Assembly: GCF_022965805.1 (NCBI RefSeq)
Contig: NC_133108.1
Location: 24,519,545-24,583,544, forward strand
Length of the DNA: 64,000 nucleotides
Direction: 5' to 3'
Source of the DNA: Primulina eburnea
Taxonomy: Eukaryota > Streptophyta > Magnoliopsida > Lamiales > Gesneriaceae
Both the position numbers and the translations under genes were made by a program. Positions 33,801-46,885 of this stretch are shown here, in pieces (positions within the stretch are counted from its first letter, which is position 1; each line of letters starts with the position of its first letter). Under the pieces are notes generated by a model. It worked only from the letters and a program-made list of their open reading frames with translations, was not told where the DNA came from and did not search any database.

Positions 33801-34216
33801 CTTTACACGGCATGAAATTTTATGATATATTTACTTGTTATCTACGATATATGTATGCTGAGTCTTTAGACTCACTAGAATTGATTTTTGTAGGTACTGA
33901 TGAGGTCGGGACGAGGGCGGGGACCAGTGAGCCATCTTGGGTCGGCAGTAGTAGGAACGCGAGGACCTCCTTTATAAGTTTATTTATCATTTTTATGCAA
34001 ACTCATTTTTTATCACGATGAATTATTTTAAGTTGTTGTTTTGAAATAGATATTTACTTCCGTTGCTATTTCGACATTTAAAACTTTTATTCCACTGTTA
34101 CATTAAACATTAAAACTTTTATTCAGTTTATTTTATGAATGAGGCATTTTATATATTTAAAATGAAAATTTGAAATTATTCCGCAAATTTTCAAGTACGA
34201 ATTTCGGGCCTCTACA
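30859..34216 (+). repeat. Gypsy-B 5' LTR (3358 bp)
   Basis: It starts TGTAGAACCC and ends CCTCTACA. Its centre (about 32230-33020) has diverged internal repeats built on 'ttggttggcttctagccctt' plus 'catggttca(c/a)'. Small ORFs in it are repeat-derived and not called. No gene is seen. Confidence 0.92.
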
Positions 34217-34218
34217 GT

Positions 34219-34230
34219 TGATATCAGAGC
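34219..34230 (+). promoter_or_regulatory. primer-binding site, Gypsy-B
   Basis: TGATATCAGAGC, one mismatch from the tRNA-iMet complement, two bases after the LTR. Confidence 0.85.
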
Positions 34231-34462
34231 CTATGTTCTTGTGAAGGGTTGTACTACTACTGACCTCGAGAAGCTCACGAAGTCACGTCTTCGGTCTGTA
34301 AGTTTTACGTTTACTCATTTTGTTTAAAGCATGAAATATTTTAACATCATGTTTTCATGAAATATTTTATGTTCAGATAATGAGTATGCAGTATTTATTT
34401 GAATTTAAAGAAATAATAGAGATTATGCATGTTAGTTACGTATGGGTTATGTATGGAACAGT

Positions 34463-35499
34463 ATGCCTCCTAGACGCATTCTTGAGCGTACGAGAAAGGA
34501 TGAGCCTCGCCAGGAGGACGATGAGAATCAGAGGCGGGAGAGAGGTATACCACCTCCACCTCCACCGGACATGAATGCCCAGATGTTAGCTGGGATGACT
34601 CAGTTCTTCGCATAGTTTGCGGGGAACAACGCTGTGACAGCCAGGCCGACAGGGCCCGAGGCTACCTATGAGCACTTCATGAAGATGAGGCCGAAGGAGT
34701 TCTCAGGGACTTCCGATCCTATGATTGCCGAGGGCTAGATCAAGTCCCTCGAGGTTATCTTTGAGTTTATGGAGCTTGGGGATGCGGACAGAGTTCGTTG
34801 TGCGACATATCTATTTGGAGGAGACGCACGCCTAGGGTGGGAAGGAGAATATGTAGCCTTGAACTTGGCTACTATGAGCTGGACGCATTTCATGGAGGTA
34901 TTTTACTGATGAGGTGTGTGCCAGGGTGACCAGGGAGTTCATGACCATGAGGCAGGGAGACTTGACCGTAACGGCGTTCATCCTTAAGTTTGAGAGGGGT
35001 TGCCATTTTGTGCCCATGATTGCGAACGATGCCGGTGCCAAGCTGAGCCACTTTCTGGATGGTTTACGGCCGATCTTGCGACGCGATGTTAGGGTGGCTG
35101 GCCCTACTACCTCTGAAGTGTTATTTCTAGAGCTCTTGCTGCAGAGCAAGATCAGATTGGCATTGAGAGGGATCATCAGGGCAAGCGACCAGTCCCAGTC
35201 CCACACCGCCCCCTCCTCAGCAGCAGCCCCAGAGAAAGAGGCTTTCCACGGCGCACCTAGGAACAGAGGACAACAGCAGCAGCGGGGACGCGCAGTCCCG
35301 AGGACTTTTGAGCACCCAGTCTGTCCTAAGTGCACACGCCGCCATGCTGGAGCGTGTATGTATGGCTCAGGGAAGTGTTATAAGTGTGGTAGTCCAGACC
35401 ACCTTCTGCAGCAGTGCCCTCGGGGGAGTCTGCCTACCCAAGGCAGAGTCTTTGCTCTCCATGCAGCGGAGACGAACCCAGACACCATGCTCATGACAG
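34463..35499 (+). pseudogene. gag: Gypsy-B gag, broken
   Basis: It starts MPPRRILERTRKDEPRQEDD and is homologous to Gypsy-A gag. In-frame stops lie at 34613-34615 (expected Gln) and 34736-34738 (expected Trp). A small deletion and frameshift near 34897 removes residues around 'EVFYSKYF'. The open remainder (34914 onward) keeps the gag core and both zinc knuckles, CTRRHAGAC-type and CYKCGSPDHLLQQC. The exon appears to end at G35499 before a GT donor. Confidence 0.85.
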
Positions 35500-35707
35500 G
35501 TATCTTAAAGCTTTAAGTTAATATTCGAAGTTCAAAGTTTTTGGAATCTATGTTTGGGTTGAGGTTTTGAACTTAGAATTGCGATAGGATTGCATGCTCT
35601 AATCAGTGATACTTTTGGGAATTAGGTTAGGAGAACTTTGACCTTTGCATGTCTATAAGTTTAGTTCTTGTAACTATTGGGTTCAGCTTAGCGTTCCAAT
35701 CTTTCAG
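35500..35707 (+). other. putative intron between Gypsy-B gag and pol
   Basis: Donor ACAG^GTATCT and acceptor CCAATCTTTCAG^GG, 208 nt. Splicing joins codons as T-G-R-I-F-I in frame with the protease (ALIDS). The unspliced frame stops at 35516 within the gap. Confidence 0.5.
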
Positions 35708-37156
35708 GGAGAATTTTTATATCGGGTTCAGCTACGAAAGCCTTGATAGATTCATGGGCTACCCATTCATTCATCTCGGAGACCTTTGCTAATTTTCTCA
35801 AGGTCAACAACATTGGGCTAGATATAGCCTATTCAGTAGTATTGCCTTCTGGTGAGGAGATGACAGCTACTAGTGTGATCTTGGACATAGACCTCGAGCT
35901 TCATGGCAATCTTGTTTATGTGGATCTTATCACTCTACCGATGCCAGAGTTTGACATCATTCTAGAGATGGACTTGCTATTAAAGAACAGGGTTTTGATC
36001 GACTTTCAGCGGAGATCCGTTCTAGTCCGACCGCCTGGGATGGAGCAGTTCTTATTCGAGCCAAACAGGTACTTTCATTTACCACGTTTGATATCTTGTG
36101 TCCAGGCTAGGAAGCTCATGCATGGAGGGTGTCGGGCGTTTTTAGAGATTTTAATATCTGTCCCCGAGTCACCCAGTCAGTCAGCCTCAGATGTTCCGAT
36201 TGTTAGGGATTTCCTAGATATTTTTCCTGAGGACGTCTCTGGTATGCCACCCGAGCGAGAGGTGGAGTTTTCTATTGAGCTCATGCCAGGTACGGCTCCG
36301 ATATCCAAAACACCGTACCGATTAGCGCCAATAGAGATGGCAGAGCTTAAGAAGCAGATTCAGGAACTTATAGATAAGGAGTTCATTCGCCCGAGTTTTT
36401 CACCATGGGGCGCACCAGTCTTGTTTGTGAAGAAGAAGGATGGTACGATGAGGCACTGTATTGATTACCGGGAGTTGAACAGGGTAACAGTGAAAAACAA
36501 ATACCCACTTTTGAGGATTGAGGATTTGTTTGACCAGTTGCAGGGAGCTTCGATTTTCTCCAAGATTGATCTGCATTCGGGTTATCATCAGTTGAGGGTG
36601 AAAGAGACCGATGTTCTCAAGACAGCTTTGAGGACTCGTTATGGCCACTTCGAGTTCCTGGTGATGCCATTCGGTCTGACGAATGCGACAGAAATCTTCA
36701 TGGAACTCATGAATCGTGTATTTTAGCCGTATATTGATCAGTTTGTGATAGTATTCATAGATGACAACCTCGTCTACTCAAAGAATCAAGAGGATCAGTG
36801 CAAACATCTGACCATAGTTTTGCAGACCTTGCAAAAGCACAAGTTATTCGCAAAGTTCAGTAAGTGCGAGTTCTGGTTAGAGAAGGTGGCGTTCTTAGGC
36901 CACATTGTTTCTAGAAGTGGTATTGAGGTAGACCCAGTGAAAGTTGCAGCAGTCAGAGATTGGGTTGTGCCGCAGAATGCATCAGAGATCCGTAGTTTCC
37001 TTGGGCTAGCAAGATATTATCGGAAGTTTATTCAGGGATTCCCCTCTATCGCAGTTCCACTCACGTCGTTGAAAAAGAAGAATGTTTAATTCGTGTGGAG
37101 CGATGAGTGTCAGAAGAGCTTCGATACTTTAAAGCAAGCTCTTATCTCAGCACCAG
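35708..37156 (+). pseudogene. pol: Gypsy-B pol, first part (PR-RT)
   Basis: The protease motif is altered to DSWATHSF (Gly to Trp next to the catalytic Asp). The RT has '[12 protein letters not shown]' and the catalytic box FIDD ([10 protein letters not shown]). In-frame stops: TAG 36724-36726 and TAA 37087-37089. The frame runs into the TR-GAG insertion inside 'ALISAPV' at the start of RNase H and resumes at 45000. Confidence 0.9.
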
Positions 37157-39178
37157 TGTGGGGACCCGGACGCTGATCTGTCTTATTAATCATCTTCGGG
37201 ATTCAATTATCAATTAAGATAAAACAGGGTCTAAAAATTTTTCTTTTTAAAATGTAACTGCGGAAGGTAATGGAATATAAACAATATACATCTCTGTATA
37301 AAACTACAGTTCAGTAGAAAAGTACAATACTGTACAACCTAAGTCTAAGGTTCAATTACTAAATTCAAGTAATAAACTAAGTCTGCTACAAGTCCGGAAT
37401 CACCACGCTAACTCGTCTTCTCTCATCGTCATCTCGACCCTGATCCAGCCCCATCTGTTGTCATGCACACATACAAAACAAGACAACAGCCGGATAACTC
37501 CGGTGAGAATAAATCCCAGTATAAAACATGGTAAGCATGTATATAAACAAACTAATTTATAAAACATGCTATCACGTATAAAAACAATCTATTTCATAAT
37601 CTATGAAATTAATCAAATGTAGCATGCAACTCAAATCAGATAAACATGCATATAAACAATCTTAATCATAAAACATGCTAACCCAACTGAAAGCAGTAAT
37701 GATGGGTCCCACGATCTAGGAGCCACATCCATATAAGCATGCAGTTCTAATCAAATCATGTCTAGACTTGACTCGATCTATAACTCTAGGGATCCCGGTG
37801 TGAATAAGACGTCACTATCTGTCACCTACCCTACCAATCGAGGTGCTGTACGTCTTATTCCTAGACTTCGGCCTGATCTGTATCCACATCTACAAAAGGG
37901 CGCTGATCTTCCCCTAAGCTGAGATATCGCCGAACATCTAGAAGTCTGCCTGATCTCCAGACTGTCCTATCTTAATGCATGAATACACAATCTGTAAACA
38001 AACATAATCATTCTAATGCAATGCCACAAGATCTGTAAACAAAGCATAGCAAGATTTGTATACAAGTTCTATAAACAAATCTATAAACAATCATATCAAA
38101 ACATAAATAATAGTCTAGTATGTGATTTGTTTGGGAAACTCAAATGAGATCTGATTTGAGTTATATCTTCCTAGATATCACATGAATTATACCTTTATCT
38201 TCCCCGTCTGAGGAAGACGAAGTCTCGAAGTCCGGTCTGCTCATATCCGATCTGAAATGACAATAACAAATATACTGTATCAATGTATAATTCAATTCAC
38301 AATCTGTATTCACAATATGTTCTGATCACTACTCAACACAGTACATAATCTGATCAATATCGGAACAAAATACCATCTGATTCATATCAACAACATCAGG
38401 GTATAATCTAAATCATATCTGAATCTGATCAATCTAATTCAACTGATGTTTCAATGGCATAATAACCCAGTCTTGTAATCCCGTCAGTCTCAACATCACA
38501 AATATAATACCAGAACTCATAATCAATCTCAGTACAATTTATAATCTCAATATCTGTACACTCTGAATCAATAATAACACAATTCTGATATCAAATCTAA
38601 ATCAAATCATTTCTGAAAATCATAAAAATTCCATAAACAGTCTGTTTCTAAATCTGACTTCAATTCTATAATATCTACGGTAGTATAAACACCATATCTG
38701 AATTCTATTCAATTCTGACAACATCATAAAATCAAATCTTGTCTCAACGTAATAAAACTTACGTCCTTGTGTAGCACTTGACGAGAGGAGCACGGTACTA
38801 TGTTTGGATTCAAATTCTGACAGACGGATCTTGCCAAATCGAAATTTTAAAGAAAATAAAAGCTTGAGGGATTTCTATGGAAGCTTTCGGTTTTTCCCTC
38901 ATGCAAATTCTGAATTTTAAGTGAATGATGACACGTTAATGGGGTGACCAAGACAAGTGTCCCACTCAATTTTCCATATTCGCACTTTAGTCCCTCAACT
39001 TTTCACTAATTGCAAATTGGCCCCCGCTCAATCTTTTAAATTCAATTCAATCCTAAATAATTCCATTTCAATCCTAAATAATTGCAAACATCTTGGAATA
39101 TAATTCAACACTCCAAAAGTTTCCAATTACATATTCTCAAATTAAAATAATATCATCTTTATTATCTCGGGCCTTACA
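37157..39178 (-). repeat. TR-GAG 3' LTR (2022 bp)
   Basis: Same length as its partner at 42978-44999, with about 16 substitutions seen by eye and no indel. Rich in 'atctga/tctgta' words. Confidence 0.93.
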
Positions 39179-41690
39179 TTTCTCTCCCTCTTAGATCTGA
39201 GTTCGTCCTCGAACTCGCAAAACAATCACTTCATATATAACAGAAGAAATGTATAACAGAGTTTAAATCAAACTCTCATCTTAATGAATCCATTCTGAAA
39301 TCTCTTTCTTGTATCAATTTCTGATTTCAAATCTGGAATAAGACTTCATAAAGTATACTATCCTAATACTTCTTAAACTAACTCTGACAAAATCAATCTT
39401 GCCCTGTTGGTTATACAACATCCGTATAGACCCATCACAGTTCATAACAAAGCAATACATGTAGTTGTTATCCCATTTGTTTATCCCAATCAAAGATAAT
39501 TTCTATCTTCATTTTCCAATACCAATCGTCATCATCCGACGTTGGTTGTCTTAAATCTGTCCATTCTGAACTATCTTGATAACTATTGTCATACAGTAAA
39601 TCATACAGTGACAATAAATCGTAATACTGAGTACTAACATCCAGTATTAAAGTTCTGCCTATATCTTCCAATATCTGGATAATATCCTCTGACTATCTGT
39701 CAATCTGTGAAAAATCTGCGAGAGAGAGCTCATGATATCTTCTATAATAAGTACAAACTCAATCATAATCACAATCTGATATAATCTACTTAAATGTTTT
39801 GTTCTATCTGAACATTTCTTTGACATCGATCTACGTCATTTAGTTCTGTTGGTACGTAATCTGGTACAAACTGATAGATATAGATTGAGTAATCTTTCAA
39901 TCATAATCATATCATATCTCAATCTAAAGAAAATGACGGTAATTTCATTACGAAAGCCATAGAAATGTACTCCCATTTCTATTCAGAAATATACAAAATC
40001 TGTAATAATCTTCTGATTCTTATCTTTCCGTCCTCTTCTGTTAGCAATTCAGACATATCAGTACAATTTCTGCCAACATTTCGGTACAAATTCTGCCATA
40101 ACTGATTTAATCTGTTTATATCACAACTATCTGTTCGAATATCATACCTTATCAAACATCAGGATGAAAACTGAATCCACTACTGTGCATTTCTGACACT
40201 ATCTGTGCTTTCAGATTCGAACTATTCTGTATAAACAATCAGTTAATAATATAAAATAAAGAAGAAATACCTACCTGGTATTCGGCTCTGATTACAGATA
40301 TCAAATTCTGTTATACAATTCTGAAACATTCTGATATCACATTTCTGAACTGTTGCAATTCTCAATTGTTTACCATATTCTGTATCAAATATACATGCAA
40401 ACCATAATAATATCAATCAGATTCGAGATAAAAACAACCTATACAGATCTAGTGAGTTTAAGAAAACTCATAAAACAACAATTGCTGGCAATACTGATAA
40501 TTCTGACTACGGATCAATCTTCACAGTGCCCAAATCATCTGCCATATCTCATCTGCAAATAGAATATGCTCCCAAACAATATAAGATGTCTCAAATACTG
40601 ATTTAAACCAATAACAATACACAAGCAGATATAACATAATAAGAGAATAAGAAAATCTGCAAAACTCAGTAATTCTGACTTTCTGATATTTCTGCTAATT
40701 CTGATATATCTGATACCTGTGTCATTTACAGTCGCTGATTTCTGTCTCAACTGTGCAAATCAATCGTTATACAAACTGCAGATATCACATATGCTGAATA
40801 CAATCTGTTTCAATTATGATTCATACCTGACCAATTTCTGTATACAATAATCACGGTTATCTGAATATTCAATAAAATCTTCAAATATTCAATTCAACCA
40901 ATCAGATACTGCTAACATATCAAATATCATAGATATATTAAGCATAAAATCATCAGAATATCCCTGAACCTAAGAGTTAGCAATCTGTACTCTTCTATTA
41001 TTCTTCACATTCTTTCTGTCTCATTCTGTACTGAATTCTAGTATATAACCATTACCTGGTATCGATTCAATTCTGAAATCTACCTTTCTGATATCAAACA
41101 TATCTGAAATCTTATCTAGGCAATTATCAATCAACCCTTACGTCACTATCAAATCTGTAGTTGCTAGACTCGATTTCAGTGGGTCTACTGAATACATAAG
41201 GATACTATCTGTTCCTTTCTGTATTCATCGAGTCATAAACAATGCATCTATTAAAGGAATTCTGAATCTAGAATCTTTATCGGAAAATCTCCGTTTATCA
41301 GCCAGATCTGGTCTGAATCTTACTATTTCTGGAACAATTTCTACTATATCTCTGTACTTGTTTATCATCTTAATATCCATTTGCAATCAAAGCATATCAA
41401 CATACACAAGTACAGCCCAATCTAACTCCGTCTCATTCTTATCTTACTGTAGTATATATCTATCATAAAAATCTTAGATATCATCATTTTCCTCAACAAT
41501 CAAGGAAAACAATACTACAGTACAACAAACCCAATAGGTATAGCATATCTCCATGCTAATCAATCATAGATACTCATAAAGAATGCATTAGTACATATCA
41601 ATACATATGCAATATAATCATAAAGAAATAGTACCTATGATGTTCTGGGTCTGTTCTTCTGTCATTATTACCAATGACTCTGCTCCCTAA
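39179..41690 (-). other. TR-GAG internal non-coding region
   Basis: AT-rich sequence saturated with TCTGA, TCTGTA and ATCTG words on the plus strand. The best ORFs are short (67-71 aa) with no recognisable domain. I find no pol remnant on either strand. The purine tract and a PPT-proximal hairpin sit at its 3' end. Confidence 0.6.
39199..39216 (-). promoter_or_regulatory. PPT-proximal hairpin, TR-GAG
   Basis: The minus strand reads GAGTTCGAGGACGAACTC, a perfect 7-bp stem with an AGGA loop, about 8 nt before the purine tract. Compared with Gypsy-A and Gypsy-B, two stem pairs changed on both sides (A-T to G-C, T-A to G-C) and pairing is kept. Confidence 0.6.
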
Positions 41691-42546
41691 AATCTTCGAG
41701 AACCTCTTTGAGGACAAACTCTCGTAAGTGTCCCGACTGTTTACAAACATTGCATCTACTACGTACTCCTTGGCAGTGTTCTGTGGAATGTCTTCCTCTG
41801 CAAGTTCTGCAGTATACTCCAGTATAACTCGAACTGGAAATACTGGAGCTAGATGAACTACTTTGTCAACCTCCTAACTTCTTAAACTGTTTCTTTTCGA
41901 TCTTCAATGGTTCTTTCTTTTTACTACTGCTGCTGCCAATCTCAATTCTGGAAGGCGGTAGTTGTGGATTCGGTGCTGGAAGATCAAACGATGCTCCGTG
42001 TTGTCCTATCAGCACCGTTTATGCTCTTTTGGCTCTGTTCAATGTATCAGCAAAACTACTCGATTGCTTTACATTCACCAATATACGTCTCTCAGGATTC
42101 AATCCCTGAATGAACTGGCTAGACATCGCATCATCATTCTTAGCCACAAGAGGGGTAAAACGTAATAAGGTGAAGAACTGTGCCAAATACTCATCAATAC
42201 TCATATGATTCTGTCTCAGGTTTGTAAATTCTGCACTTCTATCCTGTCTGTATGATATAGGGAAAAATCTTTGATAAAATTCAAATCTAAAGATTTTCCA
42301 CGATATTACTGAACGATTCTGTTCTAAAGCTCCTTTGGTTAGTAACCACCATCTTCTGACAGTCTCTTGCAACTGGTTCTCAATCAGTTTAATTCTACAC
42401 TCATCTGTGAAACAAAAGAAATCAAATAACATTTCTGTCTCCTCAAGCCAATTCTCACAATCTGCTGACGTCTCATTTCCTTTCAGAACCGGCGGTTGAA
42501 ACGATTGGAATCTCTTCAACTGAGCTTCTATCTGAGTCTCTGACAC
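41690..42546 (-). pseudogene. gag: TR-GAG gag, partly decayed
   Basis: The open segment 42019-42546 holds a retrotransposon gag core ('CENWLEETEMLFDFF', 'RRWWLLTKGALEQ', 'FYQRFFPISYRQDRSAEFTNL', 'MSIDEYLAQFFTLLRF'). It is followed after a stop by a Ser-rich linker and two zinc knuckles: CRTCRGRHSTEHC intact, and CNVCKQSGH whose last Cys is lost by a frameshift. Upstream, in the same frame, 'ITPRRIPERGS' resembles the MPPRR start of Gypsy-A and B with the start codon changed to ATA, so the original start probably lay near 42615. The present ATG at 42546 is internal. Confidence 0.8.
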
Positions 42547-42960
42547 ATCTATCTTAGGTTCTGACCTACCTGTCTGATCATATGAAGTACTGCCCCTTTC
42601 TGGAATTCTTCTAGGAGTTATATCTGATTACCAAAAACATTAGTAACCCAGTACAACCAATATGTTCTCATCTTTCTCTGATCATCTTACTGCTGATCGG
42701 GAATCAGATCTGATTCATACTTAGTGATACATAATACCAATCTAAATCAAATAATCAGGTAAACATGTATCTCAAAGCAGTAACACATAGTTTCATGCTA
42801 GCATCACAATGTCAATCAGCATTATAAACAATCTCATGCTAGCACACACATGCAAGAAAAGAAAATTCATCTACCCCGTACATTCTCTTCTATTTCAATC
42901 TAATAGATCTATCGCTAAAGGAACTATCAGCTCTGATTATCTGCCTCTAAAAGATCTATC

Positions 42961-42972
42961 GCTCTGATACCA
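42961..42972 (-). promoter_or_regulatory. primer-binding site (tRNA-iMet), TR-GAG
   Basis: A perfect TGGTATCAGAGC on the minus strand, five bases inside the 5' LTR. Confidence 0.9.
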
Positions 42973-42977
42973 CCTGT

Positions 42978-44999
42978 TGTGGGGACCCGGACGCTGATCT
43001 GTCTTATTAATCATCTTCGGGATTCAATTATCAATTAAGATAAAACAGGGTCTAAAAATTTTTCTTTTTAAAATGTAACTGCGGAAGGTAATGGAATATA
43101 AACAATATACATCTCTGTATAAAACTACAGTTCAGTAGAAAAGTACAATACTGTACAACCTAAGTCTAAGGTTCAATTACTAAATTCAAGTAATAAACTA
43201 AGTCTGCTACAAGTCCGGAATCACCACGCTAACTCGTCTTCTCTCATCGTCATCTCGACCCTGATCCAGCCCCATCTGTTGTCATGCACACATACAAAAC
43301 AAGACAACAGTCGGATAACTCCGGTGAGAATAAATCCCAGTATAAAACATGATAAGCATGTATATAAACAAACTAATTTATAAAACATGCTATCACGTAT
43401 AAAAACAATCTATTTCATAATCTATGAAATTAATCAAATGTAGCATGCAACTCAAATCAGATAAACATGCATATAAACAATCTTAATCATAAAACATGCT
43501 AACCCAACTGAAAGCAGTAATGATAGGTCCCACGATCTAGGAGCCACATCCATATAAGCATGCAGTTCTAATCAAATCATGTCTAGACTTGACTCGATCT
43601 ATAACTCTAGGGATCCCGGTGTGAATAAGACGTCACTATCTGTCACCTACCCTACCAATCGAGGTGCTGTACGTCTTATTCCTAGACTTCGGCCTGATCT
43701 GTATCCACATCTACAAAGGGGCGCTGATCTTCCCCTAAGCTGAGATATCGCCGAACATCTAGAAGTCTGCCTGATCTCCAGACTGTCCTATCTTAATGCA
43801 TGAATACACAATCTGTAAACAAACATAATCATTCTAATGCAATGCCACAAGATCTGTAAACAAAGCATAGCAAGATTTGTATACAAGTTCTATAAACAAA
43901 TCTATAAACAATCATATCAAAACATAAATAATAGTCTAGTATGTGATTTGTTTGGGAAACTCAAATGAGATCTGATTTGAGTTATATCTTCCCAGATATC
44001 ACATGAATTATACCTTTATCTTCCCCGTCTGAGGAAGACGAAGTCTCGAAGTCCGGTCTGCTCATATCCGATCTGAAATGACAATAACAAATATACTGTA
44101 TCAATGTATAATTCAATTCACAATCTGTATTCACAATATGTTCTGATCACTACTCAACTCAGTACATAATCTGATCAATATCGGAACAAAATACCATCTG
44201 ATTCATATCAACAACATCAGGGTATAATCTAAATCATATCTGAATCTGATCAATCTAATTCAACTGATGTTTCAATGGCATAATAACCCAGTCTTGTAAT
44301 CCCGTCAGTCTCAACATCACAAATATAATACCAGAACTCATAATCAATCTCAGTACAATTTATAATCTCAATATCTGTACACTCTGAATCAATAATAACA
44401 CAATTCTGATATCAAATCTAAATCAAATCATTTCTGAAAATCATAAAAATTCCATAAACATTCCGTTTCTAAATCTGACTTCAATTCTATAATATCTACG
44501 GTAGTATAAACACCATATCTGAATTCTATTCAATTCTGACAACATCATAAAATCAAATCTTGTCTCAACGTAATAAAACTTACGTCCTTGTGTAGCTCTT
44601 GACGAGAGGAGCACAGTACTATGTTCGGATTCAAATTCTGACAGACGGATCTTGCCAAATCGAAATTTTAAAGAAAATAAAAGCTTGAGAGATTTCTATG
44701 GAAGCTTTCGGTTTTTCCCTCATGCAAATTCTGAATTTTAAGTGAATGATGACACGTTAATGGGGTGACCAAGACAAGTGTCCCACTCAATTTTCCATAT
44801 TTGCACTTTAGTCCCTCAATTTTTCACTAATTGCAAATTGGCCCCCGCTCAATCTTTTAAATTCAATTCAATCCTAAATAATTCCATTTCAATCCTAAAT
44901 AATTGCAAACATCTTGGAATATAATTCAACACTCCAAAAGTTTCCAATTACATATTCTCGGATTAAAATAATATCATCTTTATTATCTCGGGCCTTACA
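42978..44999 (-). repeat. TR-GAG 5' LTR (2022 bp)
   Basis: Partner of 37157-39178. The near identity dates the insertion as recent, later than that of Gypsy-B. Confidence 0.93.
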
Positions 45000-45004
45000 A
45001 CCAG

Positions 45005-46885
45005 TGTTGGCCATGTCGTCAGGGCCCGGAGACTTTTTTTTGTATACCGATGCTTCGAAGCTCGGTCTGGGCGCAGTGTTGATGTAGCATGGGAAGGTGA
45101 TAGCGTATACTTCTCGACAGTTGAAAATCCATGAGAAGAACAACCCTACCCATGATCTAGAGTTGGCCGCCGTAGTTTTTGCCTTGAAGATTTGGAGGCA
45201 TTATTTATACGGAGAGAAGTGCCAGGTCTTTATCGACCATAAAAGCCTCAAGTACTTCTTTACGCAGAAATAGCTGAATATGCGTCAGAGGTGTTGGTTG
45301 GAGCTAGTGAAGGACTATGACTGTGACATTAGCTACCACCCGGGTAAAGCTAATGTAGTTGCGGATGCACTGAGCAGAAAAGTCGCAGTGATGGCTCATA
45401 TGGCGATTTCGAGACCTCTTCAGTCTTAGATGCAGAGGTTCGATCTAGAAATTTATTTTCGAGGTAGAGTTCCCCATTTATCTACTTTGACGATTCAGTC
45501 TTCCCTTCTAGACCGTATTCGTAGTGCTCAGTCAGCAGATGAGCAGTTGGCAAATTGGAAGCAGAGGGATAAGGCCAAGGGCAGTATCTTGTATACAGTT
45601 AGCGACGAGATTGTGAGATATCGAGACAGGATGTGGGTTCCTGGCAGTGATTCTATCCGAGCAGATATTCTATCTGAGGCCCATATGTCGTCGTACTCTA
45701 TTCATCCTGGGAGTACAGAGATGTACAAAGATCTGCAGTTGTTGTATTGGTGGCCCGGAATCAAGAAGGATATCATCAGAGACCAGCAGGCTTGCTCAAG
45801 CCTCTTCCTATTCTCGAGTGGAAGTGGGAGAATGTCACCATGGACTTCGTGACGAGGTTGCCGAAGTCAGTTAGAGGATCGAACGCTATCTGGGTGATTG
45901 TTGATCGTCTTACCAAATCAGCGCACTTCTTGCCTATCAAGACGACTTCACCATGATTCAGTATGCAGAGTTCTATATCCGAGAAATAGTCAGACTTCAA
46001 GGTATTCCCGTTTCTATAGTGTCTGACAGAGATCCTAGATTCACTTCCGCATTTTGGAAGAGTCTGTATTTAGCAGTGGGTACGAAGTTGTTGTTTAGCA
46101 CAGCTTTCCACCCTCAGACAGAAGGTCAGCCAGAGAGAGTTATCCAGATTTTGGAGGATCTTCTCCGTGCTTGTGTCATCGACTTTTCAGGGAGTTGGGA
46201 GTCGAATTTGCCATTGGTAGAGTTCACCTATAACAACATCTTTCAGTCGTCTATAGGTATGGCTCCGTTTGAAGCACTGTATGGTCGAAAGTGCAGATCG
46301 CCTTTTCATTGGGATGAAGTAGGGGAAATATCAGAGTTGGGTCCAGAGATTATTCAGCAGGCTGCCGATGTAGTAGTCAAGATCCATGACAGGATGAGGA
46401 CTGCTCAGAGTCGACAGAAGAGCTATGCTGATCAGAGGAGGAGAAATCTAGAGTTTGCCGTTGGCGACCATGTTTTTGTGAAGGTAGCACCTATGAAAGG
46501 TGTCATGCGATTCAGGAAGAAAGGAAAGCTCAGTCTGTGATTCATCAGACCATTTGAGATCCTCGACAGGGTAGGGACGTTAGCTTATCGTGTTGCTCTG
46601 CCACCGAATTTGGCCGGAGTACACAATATGTTCCATGTCTCTACGCTGAGGAAGTATATGGCGAATCCTTCGCATGTCTTGAACTTCGAGCCGTTGCAGC
46701 TCACTCCAAACCTGTCTTATGAGGAGAGACTATTGCAGAGCTTAGACAGACAGGAGAAGAAGCTTGGGAACAAGCTGGTTAAGCGAGTGAAAGTCAAATG
46801 ACTTAATAAATCAGAGGAGGAAGTTACGTGGGAGTCTGAGCCAGAGATGAGGAGTCGGTATCCCGAGTTATTCGGTAAGTTTTAA
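45005..46885 (+). pseudogene. pol: Gypsy-B pol, second part (RNase H-INT-chromodomain-like tail)
   Basis: It resumes after the TR-GAG duplication with RNase H '[15 protein letters not shown]', which retains 'IDHKSLKY'. It has several stops (after AVLM, in 'FFTQK', after 'RPLQS'). The integrase N-terminal zinc region is damaged by a deletion and frameshift around 45778, losing the CX2C. The D-D-E motifs survive ([22 protein letters not shown]). A stop follows KGKLSL near 46538. The tail 'NKSEEEVTWESEPEM' to 'YPELFGKF' resembles a chromodomain remnant. The final stop TAA (46883-46885) overlaps the hairpin. Confidence 0.88.

Larger units (their letters stand above)
37157..44999 (-). mobile_element. 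TR-GAG: non-autonomous gag-only LTR element nested in Gypsy-B pol
   Basis: Two 2022-bp LTRs lie in direct orientation and differ at about 16 positions by eye. They are flanked by the exact duplication ACCAG (37152-37156 and 45000-45004). In minus orientation the LTR runs TGTAAGGCCC...GGTCCCCACA, then a PBS TGGTATCAGAGC, a Gypsy-type gag remnant, about 2.5 kb with no coding capacity, a hairpin, PPT AGAGGGAGAGAAA and the 3' LTR. No PR, RT, RNase H or INT is visible. It probably depends on a related autonomous chromovirus for its enzymes (inference). Confidence 0.92.

Noticed and set aside
33635..34021. 128-aa ORF in the Gypsy-B LTR with a relative at 49817-50077
   Set aside because: The two copies are the two LTRs of one element, so similarity is expected; the length differs and there is no domain.
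39468..39671. 67-aa minus ORF in the TR-GAG interior as a pol remnant
   Set aside because: Acidic, Asp/Tyr-rich, no RT, INT or chromodomain motif; probably chance.
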